A DNA stretch of 64,000 bases from Mauremys mutica (Eukaryota; Chordata; Testudines; Geoemydidae). Where the stretch lies: contig NC_059073.1 of the NCBI RefSeq assembly GCF_020497125.1, positions 147,297,259-147,361,258 of the forward strand, read 5' to 3'. Shown piece after piece: positions 21,656-30,800 of this stretch (positions within the stretch are counted from its first letter, which is position 1; each line of letters begins with the position of its first letter). The translations under genes were made by a program, and so were the position numbers. Under the pieces are notes generated by a model, which saw only the letters and a list, made by a program, of their open reading frames with translations, searched no databases and had not been told where the DNA came from.

Positions 21656-22701
21656 ACGCAGAGAGGGACTGTTCAGCGGCAGTACAACAAGTCCTGCTAG
21701 AGAGCAGAAAGCCTTCCACTCGCTCCACCTATCTGGCGAAATGGAAGTGGTTCGCGCTCTGGTGTGACCAGCGAGGCCTCAGTCCCTTCGTAGTCCCTGT
21801 CCCTACCATCCTGGACTACCTCTGGTACCTTAAGGAGCAAGGGCTTGCGGTCTCCTCCTTGAGAGTTCACCTGGCAGCAGTGTCCGCCTTTCGTCCATCT
21901 GTGGAAGGTCGGTCCATCTTCTCCAACCAGATGGTTTCCCGCTTCCTTAAAGGCCTGGACCGCTTGTCCCCGCCGGTGCGGCGTCCTGCCCCGGCCTGGG
22001 ATTTGAACCTCGTGCTGGCCAAGCTGATGGGTCCCCCCTTCGAGCCCTTGGCCACGTGCTCCCTGCTCTACCTCTCCTGGAAGACAGCCTTCCTCGTCGC
22101 CATTACATCAGCGAGGCGAGTCTCTGAGCTCCGTGCTCTAACGGTTAGTCCACCATACACCGTCTTCCATGGGGACAAGGTGCAGCTTCGACCACATCCG
22201 GCTTTCCTCCCAAAAGTGGTGTCAGCCTTCCACCTCAATCAGGAGATCTTCCTCCCGGTCTTCTTCCCGAAGCCGCATGCCTCGCCTCGGGAGCAACAGC
22301 TTCACACCCTCGACGTCCGCAGGGCGCTCGCTTTTTACATCGAGCGGACGAAGCCCTTCCGGCGTTCGACCCAGCTATTCGTAGCGGTGGCTGACCGTAT
22401 GAAAGGCGAGCCGATCTCCTCACAGCGGATTTCCTCATGGGTTACAGCATGCATTTGGACATGCTACGAGCTTGCTCGCGTGCCACCATGCCGCCTCACT
22501 GCTCACTCGACGAGAGCGCAGGCCTCGTCTGCCGCCTTCCTGGCCCATGTTCCCATCCAGGACATCTGTCGAGCGGCCACCTGGTCCTCGGTCCACACCT
22601 TTGCCTCCCACTACGCGTTGGTGCAGCAGTCTCGAGACGACGCAGCCTTCGGCTCCGCGGTATTACATTCCGCCACGTCTCACTCCGACCCCACCGCCTA
22701 G
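21631..22701 (+). CDS. DIRS tyrosine recombinase
   Basis: This ORF encodes the integrating enzyme of DIRS elements, which replaces the usual DDE integrase. The recognisable domain starts near 21631 (PAWLTHAERDCSAAVQQVLL) and ends at TAG 22701. An N-terminal SAM-like core-binding part reads STRSTYLAKWKWFALWCDQR. The catalytic set is visible: Arg in SARRVSEL (about 22111), HxxR in AHSTRAQ (about 22499), and the tyrosine in HTFASHYAL (about 22600-22616). The frame stays open upstream to 20209 in a different register from RT, so the recombinase start is unclear. It may be made by frameshifting, or from an overlapping start. No break is seen inside the domain. Confidence 0.88.
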   Translation, partial: SLVPAWLTHAERDCSAAVQQVLLESRKPSTRSTYLAKWKWFALWCDQRGLSPFVVPVPTILDYLWYLKEQGLAVSSLRVHLAAVSAFRPSVEGRSIFSNQMVSRFLKGLDRLSPPVRRPAPAWDLNLVLAKLMGPPFEPLATCSLLYLSWKTAFLVAITSARRVSELRALTVSPPYTVFHGDKVQLRPHPAFLPKVVSAFHLNQEIFLPVFFPKPHASPREQQLHTLDVRRALAFYIERTKPFRRSTQLFVAVADRMKGEPISSQRISSWVTACIWTCYELARVPPCRLTAHSTRAQASSAAFLAHVPIQDICRAATWSSVHTFASHYALVQQSRDDAAFGSAVLHSATSHSDPTA

Positions 22702-22716
22702 GTAAGGCTTGGGAAT

Positions 22717-22819
22717 CACCTGACTGGAATGCATAGGAGCAATCACTCGAAGAAGAAGAGACGGTTACTCACCGTAGTAACTGTTGTTCTTCGAGATGTG
22801 TTGCTCCTATCCATTCCAG
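22717..22819 (+). repeat. DIRS internal complementary region
   Basis: 22717-22757 is the reverse complement of the outer left end (cgaagaagaa side). 22758-22819 is the reverse complement of the outer right end (cggttactcaccgtagtaac). This back-to-back arrangement is the template used to rebuild the ends during DIRS replication. It also fixes the element borders at about 16971 and 23063. Confidence 0.9.
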
Positions 22820-22852
22820 ACCCACCCTCCTTCCCCACTGTCGGAGTAGCCG

Positions 22853-23063
22853 GCAAGAAGGAACTGAGGAGCGGACGGGCCGGCTGAGGTGTATATAACA
22901 GGCGCCATAGCGGCGCCACTCCAGGGGGTGCCAGTCGGCCCGCCGGAGTTGCTAGGGTAAAAAAGTTCCGAGATGCCATGCACGCGCGGCGCGCACACCT
23001 GACTGGAATGGATAGGAGCAACACATCTCGAAGAACAACAGTTACTACGGTGAGTAACCGTCT
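22853..23063 (+). repeat. DIRS right inverted terminal repeat
   Basis: From cggcaagaaggaactgagga to gtaaccgtct; reverse complement of the left repeat, extended at its outer end by about 25 bp that are mirrored in the internal complementary region. Confidence 0.9.
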
Positions 23064-23477
23064 TTTATGACGGCGTCTTCCCCAGCCAGGAGATCGGAGG
23101 AACTGCTCCCCGGCGGCTTGGCTGTGCCATGAGCAGAGCGCAGCATTGAGGCCTGTTCTCACTCCCCCAGGAAGCCGTCATGTGGTAGCCAAGTCGTGTG
23201 AAGAAAGAGGGTGCCAGAGAGAAACCTTTTGAACCCTTTGCGGGAGGGCAGACTGGGGACGCGCAGTCCCACAGAGCGACTGGAAGCAGCAGCCAACGCC
23301 AGAGAGGGATGGAGGTGCCTGGAGTGGCCCCGGCTACCACCATTGCCCCGGGAAGGATGTTAAAAACCCCAGTCAATGTGGGGTAGTAAAGAGAGTGAAG
23401 ATGGAACTGGAAAGGGGCTGGAGGGGATGTGAAGGGCTGTAATCTCACCCTGGCCAGTCACAGTGTGAATCCAAAGC
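23064..23477. other. Short gap between DIRS and SFTPB 3' end
   Basis: No repeat family or coding content recognised. Confidence 0.4.
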
Positions 23478-24847
23478 TTTATTTGTCAGGTACATTTCTT
23501 CATACAGCAAGCCGGAGCCTTCACCCGCTACACCAAGCGAGGGGGAGCAGGGGGGCTGACCCTCGGGAGGAGGGGGTGTTTCCTGAAGCAGCTGAACGTT
23601 GTAGGCAGGGGGGATTTCAGATGTGCTGTCAGTGTGCAGAGGCTGCTGTGGCTTTATCGCTGCGGCGAAGCTCGCAACTGGGGGGGGAGAAGCACGTCTT
23701 CTGATGTGGGAGCCAAGCCAGCGTGTGGTTCTCACTGTGACTCAGCTGCCGTGAGACCCTTCTCTTGTACACTAGACAGCACCGTCAGCCCCACAGCTCC
23801 CCTCTGCCCCAACGCCCCGCGGCCAGCAGACTCTAAGTGTCACTGGGGCAGGGAATAGTGTGTGTTGTCTTAACTCCACCTCCCCCCCGCCTCAGCCCAT
23901 GGATGTGATGTTCAAAATCTTGGAGCCAAATTTTTGCAGAGGCTACATCCCTCGAAGGCTGCTCCCTTTGCGAGGGGAGGGGAGGAGGTGGCCGCATCGC
24001 ATGCGGGCGCCTTGCTGGCCCAGGGGTGCAGGAGCAAAGCAGTTAGAATTTGCTTCCTCCAGGTGTGTGAAATACTGTGTCATGCTCCCAGCACAGGATG
24101 GGATCTGCCTAGCCCCTCGCAGGGGGGCCTGTGAAGAGCACAGTCGGGTTGGCGTTGCTGGCAGTGGGAGTTGTAAACGGGCAGTGGGCGTGTAAGCTCT
24201 CCCTTTCTGAGGAGCATGCAGCAGCTGGCCCAGGAGGAACAGGAGCTTGGCCAGTTCTCCTCTCTCACCTCCTGTCTACGGTGCAGTTCACCTCGCAAAC
24301 GGGGTCCCACCATGGAGCTGGGTTTCGGGCCACGGCTGCCTGGGAGATGCAGCACGTGCCAAATGCTGCCTTGGACCCTCTTTATAGGCATGTGGGGGAG
24401 CTGCCCGTTGGGGTTGGCCTGGCCTGGCAGTTCTAGCTGTAGCATAGCCAGGGGCCTTGGATGTGTGACGACAGCTGCGGTTCGGCACAGGAATCTCGGC
24501 CCAGCAGTTCGCACTGGCCCCAGCTGACCAGTTCCAAAGGCAGGCATCTCCCCAGCGAGGAGGCCACATGCGATCTCTGTAAGCCACTATGGTCCTGCCC
24601 AAGGACTATCCCAGCAGTGCTGGAGCCGCAGGCATTACCCCTGGTGCCACATGCCCTGGGGCAGAGCACAGGCACAGGCCAGCAGCACTGAGTGGGTAGC
24701 CAAGGCTGGGGGGGCAGAGGCAGAGGGGAGGAAATCACTCTCGAGGGGGTGAGATTGAAAGTGGAGGCTGCCTGGGTGGAGGAGAGGGAGGGGCTGGGCT
24801 GGCTGCAGGCAGGGGAGAGTTGGCTCAGCAGCCTGGTGTGTCTCCAG
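23478..24847 (-). promoter_or_regulatory. SFTPB: SFTPB 3' UTR and AATAAA signal
   Basis: AATAAA on the minus strand at 23478-23483 is the first canonical signal downstream of the stop. The predicted 3' UTR is about 1.4 kb and has no recognised repeat. Confidence 0.6.
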
Positions 24848-24854
24848 CTATGCC
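24741..24854 (-). repeat. SFTPB end segment, duplicated at 29082-29216
   Basis: The + strand text from tcgagggggtgaga to tgtctccagctatgcc recurs in direct orientation at 29082-29216 in SFTPB intron 6, with a roughly 20-bp length difference. Confidence 0.85.
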
Positions 24855-24883
24855 CAGCCGTGGGCCTGGCAGTGCTGCACGGC
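24848..24883 (-). CDS. SFTPB: SFTPB exon 11 (C-terminal SapA end and stop)
   Basis: Encodes [11 protein letters not shown] and TAG (24848-24850). Completes the SapA motif. Confidence 0.9.
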   Translation of the reverse strand, partial: AVQHCQAHGWA

Positions 24884-27800
24884 CTGGAAGGGAACAGGGA
24901 GAGGAGACGTTAGAGCCAGACAGGGTCCCCTCCAGCTTCTGCCCCCACGTGGCCCCAGCCTGGCTCCAGCTGGGGTGACCTGCACAGGCAGGAGGAATTT
25001 GGGCCCCAGTGATGCTGGGAAAGGGGCCCCCATGGACCTGGAGCAGGTCTTGTGTCCCCCCTCCTACCTGGAATGGGGGAGGTGGGGTGGAAAGGGGCCT
25101 CCCAGGGGAGTGAGGGGAGGCAAAGCTGTGTGCGCATTGGCTGGTCCCTTGCCTGTGTGCCTCTTCCCCTCCCCCCCGGCACAGTACTCACCTGGCACTG
25201 CTTGGCAGTCTCCAGGCTGGAGCACCAGTAGGCTGGTCCCAGCATGCAGCCCTCGGGTCCAGGAGCAGGGCCCGTCCCAGCCTCACACGCGCCCAGTTCC
25301 TGTGTGCGGGTGGCAGAGAAAGCACAAGGCCCGTCAGCCTCAGGGGCAGGTCAGGCCAGCTCCCCTCTGAGCGGTGATGGAGGGAGCCCGGCTGGGAGCC
25401 ACAGTAGCTGAGAGAGTCTATCAGGATTTTCCTTTCAGGTCCTGGTGCCACCTGGCTGGGGCAAGTGGCCTGGATCCCTGGCTGGGGAAGGGGTGTTTGC
25501 GGCTCCTCTTACCTGGCACGTGCTCTGGGGGTCCCAGGCCTTTGGCAGCAAGGTCAGCAGCTGGGGCCAGTGCTGCTCCATGAAGCTCTTGCACTGGGGA
25601 GGAAGGAGGCAGGTTAGTGTCTCCCCCGGGTCGTCTGTCTGTCTGTGGAGCCCCAACCCCCTCCCCACTGATGCCCTCCTGCCCCCTGAGTAGTGCTTGC
25701 AGATTTCAGGGGCATGGCTGGCTTCACCTGTGAGGGTCCCTCTCTTGCAGAGAGACCCCATGGGGCATGGCTCCAAGGGCCGGGAGCTCAGACACTAGCA
25801 CAGCAGGGACCCCACCTTCACAGAGAGCCCCTCGTGTAGATCCTCCAGCCCCGTTCTGCCTGCCAGGAACCCCACCCATCACGTCACATCCCCCGGCACC
25901 GACAGCCACATCCATGGGAATGGGACGCTGGGGAGGAGCTGGGAACTAGGAGCCATCTGGGGAGGCCCTTTGCCCTCATCGCTCCTCTGTCACTGCCAGC
26001 GGCCTGGGCACCCACCTCCTGCCAGCCCTGGTGGGCACCACTGCAGGCCCTGACCAGAGCCACCTCCACGTCTGCCACAGTGCTGTTCGCCTGCACGGCC
26101 GACTTCGCCAGGCCCAGGACAGCAACGCAGGCCTGGCACTCGGCGCTCTGGGCAAGGAGCGGCACCAAGGGTGGGTCTGCAGGGGGGACAAGGAGTAACA
26201 TGAGAGGCACAAAGACTGGGGGCAGCATAGCAGCAGCTGGGGGCTGGCATGAAATACACATGAGCCCCAGGGAACATCTCCACCCAGTGCCCTGGTCCTA
26301 CCCCCGGGGGTCATCAAAGCCCAGGACCAAGGCAGCCTGGCCAGGACAGCATTAAAATGCAGCTTATTTAAGCCTTGCCCCATCCCAGCATGCATTGGTG
26401 CCCCAGGCTCCACCTCCCAGCATTGCAGATGATACTAAACTGCTCAAGATAGTTAAGACCAAAGCAGATTGTGAAGAACTTCAAAAAGATCTCACAAAAC
26501 TAAGTGATTGGGCAACAAAATGGCAAATGAAATTTAATGTTGATAAATGTAAAGTAATGCACACTGGAAAAAATAACCCCAACTATACATACAACATGAT
26601 GGGGGCTAATTTAGCTACAACGAGTCAGGAAAAAGATCTTTAGTATCAGAGGGATAGCCATGTTAGTCTGGATCTGTAAAAGCAGCAAACAATCCTGTGG
26701 CACCTTATAGACTAATAGACGTTTTGCAGCATGAGCTTTAGTGGGTGAATATCACTTGCATCTGAAGAAGTGGGTATTCACCCACGAAAGCTCATGCTGC
26801 AAAACGTCTGTTAGTCTATAAGGTGCCACAGGAAAAAGATACGGAGTTATCGTGGATAGTTCTCTGAAGATGTCCACGCAGTGTGCAGAGGCGGTCAAAA
26901 AAGCAAACAGGATGTTAGGAATCATTAAAAAGGGGATAGAGAATAAGACTGAGAATATATTATTGCCCTTATATAAATCCATGGTACGCCCACATCTCGA
27001 ATACTGTGTACAGATGTGGTCTCCTCCCCTCAAAAAAGATATTCTAGCACTAGAAAAGGTTCAGAAAAGAGCAACTAAAATGATTAGGGGTTTAGAGAGG
27101 GTCCCATATGAGGAAAGATTAAAGAGGCTAGGACTCTTCAGTTTGGAAAAGAGAAGACTAAGGGGGGACATGATAGAGGTATATAAAATCATGAGTGATG
27201 TTGAGAAAGTGGATAAGGAAAAGTTATTTACTTATTCCCATAATACAAGAACTAGGGGTCACCAAATGAAATTAATAGGCAGCAGGTTTAAAACAAATAA
27301 AAGGAAGTTCTTCTTCACGCAGCGCACAGTCAACTTGTGGAACTCCTTACCTGAGGAGGTTGTGAAGGCTAGGACTATAACAATGTTTAAAAGGGGACTG
27401 GATAAATTCATGGTGGCTAAGTCCATAAATGGCTATTAGCCAGGATGGGTAAGAATGGTGTCCCTAGCCTCTGTTCGTCAGAGGATGGAGATGGATGGCA
27501 GGAGAGAGATCACTTGATCATTGCCTGTTAGGTTCACTCCCTCAGGGGCACCTGGCATTGGCCACTGTCGGTAGACAGATATTGGGCTAGATGGACCTTT
27601 GGTCTGACCCGGTACGGCCTTTCTTATGTTCTTATGTTCTCCAGACTACAAGCCCTAGAATGCCTCAGTTCTGGGCTGCAGCCATGACAGCCTAGTACTG
27701 GGCCAGAGAATTGCCGTTGAAGGGCCAACACCCTGCTCTCTAGTGTGTCTACGCTGCACTGTAAGCCCCTGGCTTGAATTTGGGCTCAAGCTTAACACCC

Positions 27801-30800
27801 CTTGCATCTACACTGCAGTTGTGCTAACCCAGGGCCAGACCCCAGGTCCCTGCAGGGCTGGCAGATCCGAGCTCGAGTTAAGCTGGTGGGTCTGCACACT
27901 GCAGTGTGGACGCCAGAGCCTCAGGTTCAAGCACAGGTCAGAAAATCCTTAACCTAGGGTTAAAATGCAATGTAGACGCTCCAGCCCCCAAGCCCAGGAG
28001 CAGCAGAGCAGGACCAGGACCAGGACTCACCCGGGCCACCGTTCTCCCCCGTGGCGCACATGAGGAGCATCCCGCAGATCAGCCGTGGGCCCAGCTTGTC
28101 TAGGATCAGGTCCAGCACAGTGGTGGTGTATTTCTCCATCACGTGCTGGCACATGCCACCGATGGTGCCCGGCAAGAGACGGCAGAGCTGTGACATGGAC
28201 TTGGCGATGGCCCCCTTGGGGAAAGGCAGACAGCCTGAGTCAGTGCCCCACCCGGACTCTCTCACCTCTGGCCCCCCTAGCGGGTGGGCAGGTCCTCCCC
28301 TTCCCCCCGGCCAGCTCCCGTTGCAGGAGTGGCTGCAGCAAGGCCCTAAGAAAACTCATTATTTTTTGCTGGACATTTTGGAAAATTCCAGGTTTTTCCT
28401 GCCATTTTTTTCAAAATGTGGATGGAAAAACTCCCTGATTTAAAGAAAAAAAAAGTTAAAATGATTCTGAGATCAGATTTCAAGGGCTAGATCAAATGCC
28501 TCCGTTTTTAAAAGCCAAAGAACTTTGACCAAAACCCAAAGATTTTTACCCATTTTTTTAAACTGAAAATGGTGGTTTTTCAGAAAAAAAAATCTGGAAA
28601 ATTCCATTTATTTTTGGATGGAAAAGGCATTATTTGAATACTCATGTCACCCTCGGGGTGGGTCTGCCCCACTCCCCTGCTCTGTGCCCACTGGGCACAG
28701 ATGCCAGCTGCAGCTGCCACTTCAGGAGGCAATTTAGGCTGCACAGGCGTTTCTCTGCAATGTGGTGCCAGAGGCCCCGAGCAAAGATGCCTGGCACCAT
28801 GTAAACAGCTGAGATGAACCGTAACCTGGGCACTAGGGCTGATAGCTCAGAGTTACCCTGGGCATTGCAGTTCTGGGAGGAGCAGAACCTCTCTGCCGCA
28901 GAGGAATTGCCACAGGGGCCTTGGCAGTTCCAGGCTCACAGTCTGGGGGCCTAAAGTCTCCTTCGAGCTGACTGAGAATTCTCCACTGAAATTAGTTTCT
29001 AACCAAAAATGCAGTTTCTACAAACCATTGAAATTTTCCACCCGAAAAACCAAACAAGGGTTTGGTTTTGAGTCAGCTTTCGAGGGGGTGAGACTTAAAG
29101 CGGAGGCTGCCCCGGGTGGAGGAGAGGGATCGGCTGGGCTAGGAGCTGAAGCCAGCCTGGGGGAGCAGGCAGGGGAAAGTTGGCTTAGCAGCCCGGTGTG
29201 TCTCCAGCTATGCCTGTGCATCTGCCTGTGGTGCCTCATGAGCGTTGGTGTTCTCCCGTACTTGGATTACATCTCCCATGATGCACCATGGTGTGCCCTC
29301 TAACCAAGCCATGTGGTGCATCATGGGAGATGTAGTTTGGCTAGTGAGTCCGGCCCCTAGGGGAGAGCGCGGGCAGGGGACATGAGGCACCGTGGCACCC
29401 TGGGAAGACGCAGTTTGGTGTCAATGTTGAACCGACTCCAATGAAACATGTTTGGAGCTTTTTGTCCCATAAAAACACTTTGATTTTTTTGTCCCAACTT
29501 GGGAGCAAAACAAAGGCTGAACTATGAGCATTTCCCACAGGTCCTGATTCCTGCTCCCTCCTCTCCAATTCAAGGGCACCTGGGGTTATTGTCCCCGGGG
29601 CATTGCCCATTGCCAGCCCCTGCTGCTCCTCCTCGGCTCGGCCAGCCAAGCCAGGCTTCGAATTCCAGTCGCTCTCGGTTCTGCCAGCCCCATCCTGCCC
29701 TAGGGCCCAGGTGTGCAGCCCCACCCCTGAAGGTGACCAATGTGGCACCTCATGCCCAGCACGGGGAGGGTTCAGCTCTCCCAGAGCTGCGCCGGAGTGG
29801 CGGGGGGACCCATGGGAGCCATGGAGCGAGCAGGGCTGCTCCCCGCGTCATTTGTTCAGAGCTAAAATGCACTTTAGTTTCCTCAGGCATTTCCCACGTG
29901 TCAGAGCGAGCGTCCCCCATGCCCTGCCCTGGGAGCTGCGGGCTGCCAGTACCTGTACCAGCCAGCGCTGGCCGAGCTGAGACCTGCCTAGTTCATTTCA
30001 TAGCCTCCCATTTGCTGCCAGCCTGGGCGGGGCTGGAGCCGGTGGCCAGCTATGGGGCCTCTCCCGCGATGCCCCGGGGGCAGGGGGGAAGGTGGGCGCA
30101 GCACCTTGGGGATGGTGGATTCTATCCGGCCGACGAAGGAGCGGCACATCCAGCACAGCGGGAGCGGGAACGGCAGGTCCTTGCTGTGGCCTCCCTTGGG
30201 AAAAGAGAACGGGGTCAGCTCCGGCAGCTGGGGGCCGGCCTGGCAGTGCCAGGCAACCAGCCAGAGAGTGGGGCTAGCGTCTGGCCCATGGCACCTGAGC
30301 CCCACCTGCGCCCTTGAGCGTCACTCCCACAGCCAAGCCAGGGAGCCCTTCAAGCCAGCCTGTCTCCAGCCACACGTGGCCTGAGGGGATGGGACCTTGG
30401 CTGCCTTACACATAACACGATGCTCCCTGTTCTGGATCTGGGCAACCCCGGTTTGATCCCCACCATCACTGCGGACCTGCTTGGGGTGTGGCAGCCCAAG
30501 GGGTAGCTCCTGTGGGGATGTGGGCTGGGTGGATCTTGTAGCAAGCTCCATGGGTGGGGCAGAGTCCCCCACCTGGACACTGGGTGGCGCTGTCCTCTCT
30601 GGTGGCTGGATGCCAGAGATGTTTAGGAGGTTGCTATGGCTGCCTGGATCTGCAGAGAGCCTGACACAATTGCTGGGAGAATAGCAGTGTGTCTGCTACA
30701 AAATAATGTGTCTCTAGTTCTTTGTCTGTGGAGCAGATGGAAGAAGCCTGTCAGCCTATGATGAGTGAAAATATATCAGTTGTCTCCGAATTGATTCTGG

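Larger units (their letters stand above)
16971..23063 (+). mobile_element. DIRS-type tyrosine-recombinase retrotransposon, nearly complete
   Basis: All hallmarks of a DIRS1-like element are present in order: left inverted terminal repeat (16971-17139), Gag-like ORF (17321-19639), reverse transcriptase/RNase H/methyltransferase-like region (19731-21655), tyrosine recombinase (21631-22701), internal complementary region (22717-22819) and right inverted repeat (22853-23063). There is no target-site duplication, as expected for integration of a circular intermediate by a recombinase. Gag and recombinase frames are open. The RT region carries one stop and a frameshift just after its YLDD box, so this copy is probably unable to move on its own. 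It occupies the gap between the converging 3' ends of USP39 and SFTPB. Confidence 0.93.
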
